Source: Candidatus Gastranaerophilales bacterium
Lineage (GTDB): Bacteria > Cyanobacteriota > Vampirovibrionia > Gastranaerophilales > Gastranaerophilaceae
DNA: 64,000 nucleotides
Reading direction: 5' to 3'
Assembly (NCBI GenBank): GCA_944326485.1
Contig: CALVED010000002.1
Coordinates: 248,001 to 312,000, forward strand
The position numbers and the translations under genes were made by a program. Below are positions 45,375 to 53,226 of the stretch, piece by piece (position 1 is the first letter of the stretch; every line of letters begins with the position of its first letter). Below the pieces are notes generated by a model. The model searched no databases and was not told the origin of the DNA. It saw only the letters and a list, made by a program, of their open reading frames with translations.

Positions 45375-45791
45375 ATGATACAACCAGTTCAAGCACAAAG
45401 CAAAACAAGTCCTGTAAAAACCGCAGTAAAAACAGCAGCTGCTGCAGCCGTTGCAACAGGTACAGTTCTTTATCTTGCAAAAAAGGGTAAGTTAAATCCA
45501 GCTGAAGGAGATAATATAGTTATAAAAAATGTTAAAGCAGGACTTAAAAAACCTGCAGATTATGTTCTTAACAAAGGTGGTAATTTAATCAATAGATTAA
45601 ATTCTGTAATAGCTAATAATGAAAAATTATCTCTCGCAAAAAAGAAAATAGACTCAATCGGTTCGAATGTTTCTAAACTAAAAAATGATTTCCTTGCTTC
45701 TGATTTTAAGGCAGGAATTGATAAAAAAGTAGATACTTTAAAAGATTTTGTTGAAAGTAAATTTAATAAAGTAAAATTTTCAGGAAAATAG
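45375..45791 (+). CDS. Small membrane protein, paralogue of the preceding gene
   Basis: Not recognised. The 138-residue product starts MIQPVQAQSKTS, then a basic alanine-rich hydrophobic segment (about 14-38, AVKTAAAAAVATGTVLYLA) followed by KKGKLNPAEGDN, which parallels KKGILKVNPDGN in the neighbouring gene. The remaining 95 residues are lysine-rich amphipathic helix ending in KVKFSGK, reminiscent of the FKG motif placed at the opposite end in the MKIN proteins. AGGAG precedes the ATG. A terminator and copy E of the dispersed repeat follow. The upstream spacer holds a TTACAT (45229-45234) and an ATGTAA (45291-45296) like the XRE operator half-sites, possibly by chance. Confidence 0.75.
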   Translation: MIQPVQAQSKTSPVKTAVKTAAAAAVATGTVLYLAKKGKLNPAEGDNIVIKNVKAGLKKPADYVLNKGGNLINRLNSVIANNEKLSLAKKKIDSIGSNVSKLKNDFLASDFKAGIDKKVDTLKDFVESKFNKVKFSGK

Positions 45792-45810
45792 GTTGTAAAA
45801 TAAGTTTAAA

Positions 45811-45840
45811 AAGAGATGCAAAGATATTGCATCTCTTTTT
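45811..45840 (+). terminator. Rho-independent terminator
   Basis: AAGAGATGCAA (45811-45821) pairs with TTGCATCTCTT (45827-45837) around AGATA, followed by T residues. It ends the gene at 45375. Confidence 0.88.
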
Positions 45841-45850
45841 AATTTTGTTA

Positions 45851-45890
45851 GAGAGCAAATGTACGATAAACTGAAAGTGTAATACTAGAT
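45851..45890 (+). repeat. Dispersed intergenic repeat, copy E
   Basis: GTACGATAAACTGAAAGTGT (45861-45880) matches the core, followed by AATACTAGATTAAGTAT, which resembles the tail of copy A as if the middle had been deleted. It lies between convergent genes. Confidence 0.6.
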
Positions 45891-46744
45891 TAAGTATAAA
45901 TAGAAAAAGAGCCTAATACTTTCATAAAATCAACATAAGTTTTAATCTCATTTAGTGCAATATTAATTTTTTCATCAATATCAAACCCATCCATTTCAAT
46001 GAAGAAAAGATATTCTCCAAGTTTTTTCTTCGATGGTCTTGAGTCAATATAAGTAAGATTGATATTATGTTTAGAAAAAATTTTTAGGACTTCACATAAA
46101 GCTCCGGATTCATTTTTTGTCGAAAAAATTATACTTGTTTTCCCTTTGCTGGTTTTATTAAGTTCTTGTCTTCCTAGAATATAGAATCTTGTTTGATTAT
46201 CTTTTTCATCATTGATATCAGAAGAAAGAATATTAAGATTAAATATTTTTGCACTTGTTTCATTAGCAATTGCCGCAAGTGTTATATCATTTTCGATTGA
46301 TACTTTTTGTGCTGCATAGCTTGTTGATGATACATCTTTTATTTCTGCATTTTTGAAATTTTCATATAGATAATTACTACATTGAGCTATTGCTTGCGGA
46401 TGAGAAATGATTTTATTTATTGTATTTATATCATTTGATTTAGAAAGTAATAAATGTTTTATTGGTATAGAAAGTTCGCCTTGTATTTTTATTCTATTAT
46501 CTTTAATTTTTAGAAGGTTATCTATTGTCTCCCTTACGATTCCTTCTATAGAATTTTCTATTGGCAGAATACAAACAGAATCATTATCATTAATAAGGCT
46601 ATCAAGAGATGATTTTATTGTTTTTTGAGGGATTTTATTTTTTACTTTTATGTTACATATTTCTAGAAATTTAAACATTGCGTTTTGTGCATTGGAACCG
46701 TCTGGGCCTAAATAATATATATTTTCGTAAAAAATATCTGTCAT
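45890..46744 (-). CDS. pheA: Prephenate dehydratase
   Basis: Converts prephenate to phenylpyruvate in phenylalanine synthesis; cytosolic. The 284-residue monofunctional form has the catalytic PDT domain (about 1-190) beginning YYLGPDGSNAQNAMFKF, with the catalytic block DNQTRFYILGR (about 181-191). The ACT regulatory domain (about 203-280) carries KHNINLTYIDSRPSKKKLGE, equivalent to the ESRP motif that binds phenylalanine. Feedback inhibition by phenylalanine is therefore expected. No chorismate mutase domain is fused. AAGG lies 8 nt before the ATG. DAHP synthase for the same pathway is at 8.6 kb. It is divergent from the phosphohexomutase. Confidence 0.94.
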   Translation of the reverse strand: MTDIFYENIYYLGPDGSNAQNAMFKFLEICNIKVKNKIPQKTIKSSLDSLINDNDSVCILPIENSIEGIVRETIDNLLKIKDNRIKIQGELSIPIKHLLLSKSNDINTINKIISHPQAIAQCSNYLYENFKNAEIKDVSSTSYAAQKVSIENDITLAAIANETSAKIFNLNILSSDINDEKDNQTRFYILGRQELNKTSKGKTSIIFSTKNESGALCEVLKIFSKHNINLTYIDSRPSKKKLGEYLFFIEMDGFDIDEKINIALNEIKTYVDFMKVLGSFSIYT

Positions 46745-46806
46745 TTGCTAAACCTTGATTTATTATATAAAATTATTGTACAAAAAAAAATAAAAAAGGG
46801 TAAATT

Positions 46807-48186
46807 ATGTCAAAAATAAAGTTCGGTACAGATGGTTGGAGAGCAATCTTAAATAAAGAATTTAATTATGAAAATGTTGATAAAGTTGTAAATGCAATAT
46901 CAAATTATGTATATGAAAAAGATAGGTTCAATGCAAGTATAGTAATTTCATATGATCCAAGAAATAAAGCAGATGAATTCGCTTTTTATATTGCAAAAAA
47001 AATGGCAGAGAACGGATTTTCTGTAGAAATTGCAGATAAGGTTACGGCTACTCCGGTATTGGCATATTATGCATTAAAACATAATATGTATGCAATTATG
47101 CTTACAGCCTCACATAATCCTCCTGAATATTTGGGAATTAAATTCATTCCTCAGTATGGAGGTCCTGCTGATGATGAAATCGTTAAAGAGATTGTAAAAT
47201 ATTTGGATTCTGATTTTATAAAGAAAGGGGAGATTAAGCAATATAAAAAAGTTTCTTTAGATGAAGATTATATCTCTCATATAGCTACTATTATCAATTT
47301 TGATAAGATTAAAAGTTCAAAAATACAAATTAATTATGATGGACATCATGGTGCAGCAGCAAAATTATTTAAAAAGATATTAGATAAATATAATATAGTA
47401 AATAATTGTTTTAATATGGAAAGAGATATTAATTTTGGGGGTCAAATGCCTGATCCAAAGGAAAAATATCTTCCATTACTTAAAGAAAAATGTAAAGAAT
47501 CAGGATTAATCGGTTTAAGTAACGATGGAGACGGTGACAGGTTTGGTGTATTTAATGAAAAAGGTGATTTTGTAAGTGCAAATGAAATTATAGCTATTTT
47601 GTTAAAACATTTAATTGAAAATAAAAAACAAATAGGGAAACTGGCAAAGACTGTTGGGGCAAGTTCTATGTTGGATTTAATTGCCAAAAAAGAAGGTGTT
47701 GATGTTGTTGAGACACCGGTTGGTTTTAAATGGCTTGGTAAAGTTATGAGGACTGATGACATATTAATAGCCGGTGAAGAATCCGGAGGTCTAAGTATTA
47801 AAGGTCATATTCCTGAAAAAGATGGTATTATAGCTAATTTTCTAATAATGGAAGTTATTTCTTATACTGGTAAAAAATTGTATGAACTCCAAAACGATAT
47901 GAAATCACAAATACAACAGAAATTTATAAATGACAGAATAGATATAAAACTTGATTCAAAGGAAGAACAGGATTGTATAATAGATAAATTTAGAGAATAT
48001 AAAACAATAGGAAAATTTAATATAGATAAAATAAACACTATAGATGGTTTAAAATTATATCTTGAAGATGGAAGTTGGATATTGATAAGAAAAAGCGGGA
48101 CAGAACCTCTATTAAGAATTTATTTTGAAACTGATAGTAATGATAAACTTCTTGAACTTAAAGAATCTGTTAGAAAATTGTGTTGA
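46807..48186 (+). CDS. Phosphohexomutase (phosphoglucomutase/phosphomannomutase)
   Basis: Interconverts hexose 1- and 6-phosphates through a phosphoserine enzyme, feeding glycan precursors. The 459-residue product has the catalytic serine in MLTASHNPPEYLGIK (about 97-111), the metal-binding loop SNDGDGDRFG (about 237), sugar-binding GEESGGLS and the phosphate-binding RKSGTEPLLRIYFE near the end. AAGGG before the ATG supports the start. Glucose versus mannose preference cannot be decided by eye. The 3' end overlaps a small convergent secreted-protein gene by 17 bp. Confidence 0.94.
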   Translation: MSKIKFGTDGWRAILNKEFNYENVDKVVNAISNYVYEKDRFNASIVISYDPRNKADEFAFYIAKKMAENGFSVEIADKVTATPVLAYYALKHNMYAIMLTASHNPPEYLGIKFIPQYGGPADDEIVKEIVKYLDSDFIKKGEIKQYKKVSLDEDYISHIATIINFDKIKSSKIQINYDGHHGAAAKLFKKILDKYNIVNNCFNMERDINFGGQMPDPKEKYLPLLKEKCKESGLIGLSNDGDGDRFGVFNEKGDFVSANEIIAILLKHLIENKKQIGKLAKTVGASSMLDLIAKKEGVDVVETPVGFKWLGKVMRTDDILIAGEESGGLSIKGHIPEKDGIIANFLIMEVISYTGKKLYELQNDMKSQIQQKFINDRIDIKLDSKEEQDCIIDKFREYKTIGKFNIDKINTIDGLKLYLEDGSWILIRKSGTEPLLRIYFETDSNDKLLELKESVRKLC

Positions 48187-48424
48187 AAATAAAAATATCA
48201 TTATAATCTTTTGGTATAGTTTTATAATTTATAATGTGATTATAATTATTTTGTTTTTGCATAAAATTTTTCATGATTTTTAAGTCATTGAGGAATTGTT
48301 CTTGTTCTTTTTTTTCTAAATCTGCAATTGAACATGCAAATCCTGTTGAACAATCTGCATATATAATAGGAGAATAAGAAAAAAACATAAAAATGAAAGT
48401 GAAAAATTGAATATATTTTTTCAT
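48170..48424 (-). CDS. Small secreted protein, unknown function
   Basis: The 84-residue product has a convincing signal peptide (MKKYIQFFTFIFMFFSYSP, then IIYA-D with cleavage after about residue 23). The mature 60-residue peptide has two cysteines (CSTGFAC), which could form a disulphide, a charged helix (IADLEKKEQEQFLNDLKIMKNFM) and an Asn/Ile/Phe-rich tail. AAGGAGTT before the ATG supports a real gene. It converges with the phosphohexomutase, overlapping its last 17 bp. No family recognised. Confidence 0.7.
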   Translation of the reverse strand: MKKYIQFFTFIFMFFSYSPIIYADCSTGFACSIADLEKKEQEQFLNDLKIMKNFMQKQNNYNHIINYKTIPKDYNDIFIFNTIF

Positions 48425-48617
48425 AATTTTAACTCCTTAAAAAATTAAAATAGCTTTACTATCTATATTTTGACGGATAATGTTAAGATTTACATTGCAG
48501 TTTATAATTAAATATTTAATTGCCTGAAAGTTTAATGTAAAATAAAATTGCCGAATAAATAAAAAGTCGCGAAGTTAAAAAATGGCAAAATTTATTTTTA
48601 CGGATTTTTGATAAGAT

Positions 48618-49481
48618 ATGAATTTCCTGTTAGATAAAGAAGATAAAAAAAATGAAAAAATAAAAAAACCGGATTTTTCAACAAAAGCCGGTCGAGAGCT
48701 CCTTGCTCTCTATTTACATTCGAAATTTAATCAAATTTTGAATTATGATAAGAATAGTGAAACTCCAATATTTAAGTCTATACATCCGAATTTTATCCCT
48801 AAGTTTACAAAAAGAATAATTAACAATCCTGAAAAACATTTTTTAATAGGAATAAGCGGAGAGTCTGCAAGTGGAAAAACAACTATATGTAATACAATTA
48901 AACTTGCAATTGAAAGATTAAATATGCCAGTTGAAATATTGAGTGCTGATAACTATTTTAAAGATATATCAGCGCTTATTTCTCAATATGGGTCTTTTGA
49001 TAAGTTATTAGAATCAGGTTATGATGTTGACTCTCCTGATAATTTTGAGATGGACTTATTATTTGATGATTTAGAACAATTATCGAGAGGAATAGATGTT
49101 AAAATCCCGGAATATCTTGTTAACGGTACAGGAATTGTTGTTCCAAAAGCAATAGAAAAGAAAGCTCAAAAAATAATAGTAGTTGAAGGAATGGCTACAA
49201 TGTATGGAAGAGTCTCAGAATTATTTGATGTTAAATTATATGTTGATATAGATCCTGAAATTCAAGAAAGATGGTTTTTATATAGAGCTCAAACTTCAAG
49301 AAATCAAAATGAAGAAAATGCAAGAAAACAATTGGCTTATGTAAGAGAAGCTTCTAAAAAATATATTATTCCAAAAAAGGGAAATTCAGATATTATAATA
49401 AATGGTGCTTCTTCTTTAGAATATTTTACACAAATTATTGACTATATTTTTGAAATTACTAATAATTTTTCAAATTCATAA
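48618..49481 (+). CDS. Uridine kinase / phosphoribulokinase-family P-loop kinase
   Basis: P-loop kinase most like uridine kinase. The 287-residue product has an unusual 75-residue N-terminal extension (lysine-rich, then AGRELLALYLHSKFNQIL), followed by the kinase fold: Walker A GISGESASGKTT (about 78-89), LSADNYFKD for base/ribose recognition, and IVVEGMATMYG, equivalent to the Walker B strand. The region ERWFLYRAQTSRN matches the lid. The extension is absent from ordinary uridine kinases, so the substrate may differ. No Shine-Dalgarno or clean promoter is visible near the ATG. Copy D of the repeat follows the stop. Confidence 0.8.
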   Translation: MNFLLDKEDKKNEKIKKPDFSTKAGRELLALYLHSKFNQILNYDKNSETPIFKSIHPNFIPKFTKRIINNPEKHFLIGISGESASGKTTICNTIKLAIERLNMPVEILSADNYFKDISALISQYGSFDKLLESGYDVDSPDNFEMDLLFDDLEQLSRGIDVKIPEYLVNGTGIVVPKAIEKKAQKIIVVEGMATMYGRVSELFDVKLYVDIDPEIQERWFLYRAQTSRNQNEENARKQLAYVREASKKYIIPKKGNSDIIINGASSLEYFTQIIDYIFEITNNFSNS

Positions 49482-49500
49482 TATAAATTTCTAGAAATTG

Positions 49501-49553
49501 TCCGAGAAAAAATTAAAAATATGCTGAAAGTGTGAGTAAGTTTTCTTACAAAA
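49501..49553 (+). repeat. Dispersed intergenic repeat, copy D
   Basis: TCCGAGAAAAAATTAAAAATATGCTGAAAGTGTGAGTAAG preserves the core CTGAAAGTGTGAGT (49524-49537) and the following TTTTCTTACAAAA, which resembles copy B. It lies 20 bp after the kinase stop codon, between convergent genes. Confidence 0.65.
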
Positions 49554-49574
49554 TAATATTATATAACATGGAAG

Positions 49575-49606
49575 AAAGACCTTACTTGCTGTAAGGTCTT
49601 TTATAT
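49575..49606. terminator. Bidirectional-type terminator hairpin
   Basis: AAGACCTTAC (49576-49585) pairs with GTAAGGTCTT (49591-49600) around TTGCT, followed by TT. Lying between convergent genes, it may serve both strands. Confidence 0.75.
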
Positions 49607-49634
49607 TATATGAAAAGAAGAGTTAGTTCTATTA

Positions 49635-49931
49635 TTAGTTAACTGCTTTAGGTGGATTCTGAGGCTTAACTTTTTGAGCAATTGCTGTAACAATTGTATT
49701 TGTAGCAGCACCTATTGCAGATAGCATAACCAATCCTATAGCAAATGTTTTTATGTAATTTTTAAAACCGCCATATTCATTCACAATTTGTCCCATTCTG
49801 CCTGGTCTGGTTGCCCAAGAAATTCCGGCAGAAGCTGCTAAAATTCCTGATGTTAATAATGCACCGTTTCTTGCTGCTTTTATTCTTTGTGATTTTTGTG
49901 TTCCTATATTATTTACAGGATTGATTTTCAT
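49635..49931 (-). CDS. Small MKIN-family membrane protein
   Basis: The 98-residue product begins MKINPVNNIG, like the two MKINSI proteins at 1.3-3.2 kb, but lacks an obvious FKG motif (a GGFKN follows near residue 55). Two hydrophobic helices (about 24-40, NGALLTSGILAASAGISWA, and about 61-88) make it an integral membrane protein with a lysine/proline tail (KVKPQNPPKAVN). AGGAA before the ATG supports the start. It lies downstream of miaA in the same orientation, after 68 bp. Function unknown. Confidence 0.72.
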   Translation of the reverse strand: MKINPVNNIGTQKSQRIKAARNGALLTSGILAASAGISWATRPGRMGQIVNEYGGFKNYIKTFAIGLVMLSAIGAATNTIVTAIAQKVKPQNPPKAVN

Positions 49932-49999
49932 TTTACATTCCTTTTGTTTGAGACATTGTTCTTAAAAATCGAATATTTTTTATTTTGTTATCACTAAAT

Positions 50000-50917
50000 T
50001 TATTCTTTACAATTATTCATATTTGAGATGATTTTTGCAAATACTTGTTCTTTAGAATTTTTCTCAATGTCAATCCAATGGATTTCTTTGTTTGCCTTAA
50101 ACCAACTTATTTGTCTCTTTATATATCTTCGTGTATTTTGTTTTAAATTAGAAATGGCTTCATCTAAAGAGATACTGCCATGTAAATACGGATATATTTC
50201 CTGATAACCTATAGTGTTTAATAATATATTGTTATTGTCGTATTTATTAAAGAGTAGTTTTGCCTCATTTATAAGTCCTTCATCTAGCATTATATCTACT
50301 CTCTTATTCGCTCTATTATATAGAAAATCTCTATTGTCAGAGGTTAGCCCATACCATAAAGTTTCATATTCCTTTTCTTTTTTCCTTTGAGCCTGACTCA
50401 TTGGTATTCCTAAAGTGATACAAACTTCAAGTGCCCTTATAATTTTAACTTTATTATTAAAATGAATTTTTTGAGCAATGTCTTTATCAAGTTTTAAAAG
50501 TAAATCATATAATTCTTCTGTTGATTGATTATTTAATTTGTCACGTAGTTCTTTATTTGGAGCAACTCTTGGCAAATCAAAATCTTGAAGTAAAACTCGG
50601 AAATATAGTCCTGTACCTCCTGTCAATATAGGGACTTTGCCCTTCTCTATAATTTCTTTTATTTTTACTTTTGCATCATCACAAAAATCCGCGACAGTAT
50701 ATTCTTGTGTAACATTAACTATATCGATTAGATGATGTCTTATTTTATTTCTTTCAATTAGCGTTGGTTTTGCTGTCGCAATATCCAGTTCTTTATATAT
50801 TTGTCTTGAATCAACAGAAATTATTTCTCCATTAATTTCTGTTGCAAGCTTAATTGCAAGTTGTGTTTTCCCTGTCGCTGTCGGACCTGTTATTGCTATT
50901 ATCCTGTTTTTTATCAT
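50000..50917 (-). CDS. miaA: tRNA dimethylallyltransferase
   Basis: Adds an isopentenyl group to A37 of tRNAs reading UNN codons, using dimethylallyl diphosphate. The 305-residue product has the P-loop GPTATGKTQLAIKLA (about 10-24), SVDSRQIYKELDIATAKP with the catalytic aspartate, GGTGLYFRVLL, the RALEVCITLGIP helix and QNTRRYIKRQISWFK near the C-terminus. The start lies 68 bp inside the preceding membrane-protein gene; it cannot start much later because the P-loop begins at residue 10. There is no clear Shine-Dalgarno, so translational coupling is likely. Confidence 0.95.
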   Translation of the reverse strand: MIKNRIIAITGPTATGKTQLAIKLATEINGEIISVDSRQIYKELDIATAKPTLIERNKIRHHLIDIVNVTQEYTVADFCDDAKVKIKEIIEKGKVPILTGGTGLYFRVLLQDFDLPRVAPNKELRDKLNNQSTEELYDLLLKLDKDIAQKIHFNNKVKIIRALEVCITLGIPMSQAQRKKEKEYETLWYGLTSDNRDFLYNRANKRVDIMLDEGLINEAKLLFNKYDNNNILLNTIGYQEIYPYLHGSISLDEAISNLKQNTRRYIKRQISWFKANKEIHWIDIEKNSKEQVFAKIISNMNNCKE

Positions 50918-51722
50918 TATAAAAACAGAATACCAGAATAATATAATAATTTAAATATAATGTTGCTAGTATTATAAAAATTGCAAATGCTAATGAATTT
51001 GCACCCAAAATCATTGTTGTAAAGTTAAATATAATATATAAGAAAAACATGAATAGCATTATTAAACAAATGCCAATAATGTTTTTTATAAAAAATATTG
51101 TTGTCTTATATATAGATTTTAATACATTAAATTTTTCTGAAAATAAAATTACAAAATATAAATATCCCAAAAAGTTAAATAAGGTACCTGCAACAGTAAA
51201 TATAATAATCCATAGCTTTAGTATTAACATGTCGTGGGAAGGAAAAGATTTTAATAAATTGTTAAGTTCTTCAACTGTTTTTATTGAAGTAAAATCGTTG
51301 ATTCTATGTGCAATAGAAGGTTCGCCTAAAAAATAAAGACAAGATTTTGTTGTTAAGTAAAAGAAAAGTATGTAAATAGTTATAAAGCAAAAATAACCGA
51401 ATAAAGTTTTAAAAAAATATTCTCCAACTCCTGTAAAAAAAGTTTTTAAATTTACTAATGTTTTCCTTGCAATTTCTTCATTATTATCATCAGGATTATA
51501 ATCATCTACGGCTTTTTTATTAATGTATAACCAGCCTGAAGTGGTTGCAACTGTTAGTAAAAATGCAGATATAACTAATAATACTTTAGGATATAATGCC
51601 GTATTTTTACCTAAAATGGGTGGTAAAATAACCATAATTATTAACAAATAAAACAATAACGGCTGTATAAAAATTAAATTATTTTTTAAAATACTAAAGG
51701 CTTTTAAATATAAATTCTTCAT
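50850..51722 (-). CDS. Polytopic membrane protein, unknown function
   Basis: Not recognised. The 290-residue product has about six membrane helices (near residues 18-38, 44-66, 97-120, 150-175, 200-222 and 228-262) with short charged loops, one carrying DDNNEEIARK. The C-terminal tail (KKQDNSNNRSDSDREN) is hydrophilic and is encoded by DNA that also encodes the P-loop region of miaA in another frame. An extended -10 box ends 6 nt before the ATG with no Shine-Dalgarno, so it is probably leaderless. It could be a DUF-type envelope protein or transporter; no motif decides this. Confidence 0.75.
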   Translation of the reverse strand: MKNLYLKAFSILKNNLIFIQPLLFYLLIIMVILPPILGKNTALYPKVLLVISAFLLTVATTSGWLYINKKAVDDYNPDDNNEEIARKTLVNLKTFFTGVGEYFFKTLFGYFCFITIYILFFYLTTKSCLYFLGEPSIAHRINDFTSIKTVEELNNLLKSFPSHDMLILKLWIIIFTVAGTLFNFLGYLYFVILFSEKFNVLKSIYKTTIFFIKNIIGICLIMLFMFFLYIIFNFTTMILGANSLAFAIFIILATLYLNYYIILVFCFYNDKKQDNSNNRSDSDRENTTCN

Positions 51723-51728
51723 TTAAAA

Positions 51729-51737
51729 ATTATATCA
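51729..51737 (-). promoter_or_regulatory. Extended -10 promoter for a leaderless mRNA
   Basis: On the minus strand, TGATATAAT (51737-51729) ends 6 nt before the ATG at 51722, the same layout as smpB. There is no Shine-Dalgarno. Confidence 0.65.
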
Positions 51738-51834
51738 TATTTTATAAAAATGATGATATGACTTAACGCTTAGTAATGAAAAGTAATATAATGTCAAAAA
51801 AAATATATGTTTTTGGTAAAATGTTGAAAGTAGA

Positions 51835-53208
51835 GTGAGTAAACGGGATAACGTAATGAAAGAAAGACTAGTCCTATTATCAATAGTTTCAGTTTTAATG
51901 ATTCTCTTATACTTTTTTCAAAATTGTATGAATACGCCTTGTGCTTTTATAACTATTCTGGTGTTTATGACGCTTTATACAACATATATGCAGATTGCGT
52001 ATAAACATAGAGTAAGAAAACAAAGAAAACATCCGATAGAAAAAAATTATAATTATAAGCCGTTTGTAAGTATTTTAATACCTGCTCATAACGAAGCTGT
52101 TGTTATAGATAAGACAATAGACAATATTATGCAGATGGATTATCCAAATTATGAGGTAATTGTCATAGATGATAGAAGTAGTGACGATACGGCAGCTGTT
52201 TTGGATAATATATGCTCAAAGTATACAAATTTAAAGTATTTTTCAAGAACGAAGGATGCATTTCCTGGTAAATCTGCAGTATTAAATGATGCATTAAAAA
52301 TAGCAAAAGGAGATGCAATTCTTGTTTTTGATGCAGATGCTAGAGTTAAACCTGACTTTTTAAAAGAATTAATACCAGCGCTTGAGCCGGAACAAGTCGG
52401 AGCAGTTCAAGCAAGGAAAGTTATAATTAACAGAAATCAAAATTTCTTAACAAGATGTCAAGATAATGAAATGGCGGTTGATACCCACTTTCAAGTGGGT
52501 AGAGATGCTGTAAAAGGTGCAGTTGAATTGCGTGGAAATGGTGAATTGATAAAAAGAAAAGCATTAGAAGATGTTGGCGGATGGAATATTTATACAATAA
52601 CGGATGACTTGGATTTATCTACAAAGTTACAAATTAAAGGCTGGGACGTTAGATTTTGTCCAGATGTCTGTGTATATGAAGAAGGTGTTGTTTCTTATAT
52701 TCCTCTTTTGAAACAAAGAAGAAGATGGATAGAAGGTAGTATAAGAAGGTATTTGGAGTATTTTTTAGATGTATTAACATCTAAAAACATGTCTCTAAGG
52801 GTAAGTTTAGATATGACAGCTTATATTACGGAATTTATTCTTCCGGTATGGATGCTTTCAGAACTTGCTTTCCAAAGTTTTAGATATATTAAAGATGATA
52901 GTAATTGGATATCATCTTCAATAGTTCTATCGGGTTTAATGTGCTGTTTCTTTATAGTTGCATTATTTTACAGTTTAAGAAAATATGTTAAATTAAAACC
53001 TTTAGATAATATTTTGCAATCAATAGCCACGGCAATGTACATTGTAGTTTTGTGGTTTCCATTAGCAATATTCATTATATTCAAAATTATATTTATGAAA
53101 AATAATATGGACTGGGGAAAAACCCAACATGGAACAGCAAAAATAGTTAAAAATATTGTTGAATATAAAAACCAAGATATAAAAGCCGAAGAAATAACAA
53201 AAGTTTAA
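51835..53208 (+). CDS. Membrane glycosyltransferase family 2 (processive, cellulose/hyaluronan synthase-like)
   Basis: Probable polysaccharide synthase at the inner membrane. The 457-residue product has two N-terminal membrane helices (about 10-50), a GT-A domain with VSILIPAHNEAVVI, IVIDDRSSDDT, DADARVKP (D-x-D), the acceptor-site TDDLDLST and QRRRW (about 299-303), then three C-terminal helices (about 325-430). This layout is that of processive GT2 enzymes. The start is GTG 51835 or ATG 51856; an extended -10 box TGGTAAAAT (51814-51822) leaves only a very short leader before the GTG. yidC follows after 18 bp. No bcsB-like or PilZ domain is seen, so cyclic-di-GMP control is not evident. Confidence 0.9.
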   Translation: MSKRDNVMKERLVLLSIVSVLMILLYFFQNCMNTPCAFITILVFMTLYTTYMQIAYKHRVRKQRKHPIEKNYNYKPFVSILIPAHNEAVVIDKTIDNIMQMDYPNYEVIVIDDRSSDDTAAVLDNICSKYTNLKYFSRTKDAFPGKSAVLNDALKIAKGDAILVFDADARVKPDFLKELIPALEPEQVGAVQARKVIINRNQNFLTRCQDNEMAVDTHFQVGRDAVKGAVELRGNGELIKRKALEDVGGWNIYTITDDLDLSTKLQIKGWDVRFCPDVCVYEEGVVSYIPLLKQRRRWIEGSIRRYLEYFLDVLTSKNMSLRVSLDMTAYITEFILPVWMLSELAFQSFRYIKDDSNWISSSIVLSGLMCCFFIVALFYSLRKYVKLKPLDNILQSIATAMYIVVLWFPLAIFIIFKIIFMKNNMDWGKTQHGTAKIVKNIVEYKNQDIKAEEITKV

Positions 53209-53226
53209 GAAGGGAGAAATTATAAA

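Noticed and set aside
52482-52501. Palindrome TACCCACTT-TC-AAGTGGGTA inside the glycosyltransferase 2 gene
   Set aside because: It encodes a conserved-looking stretch of the enzyme with no signal function evident; one 9-bp palindrome in 64 kb can arise by chance.
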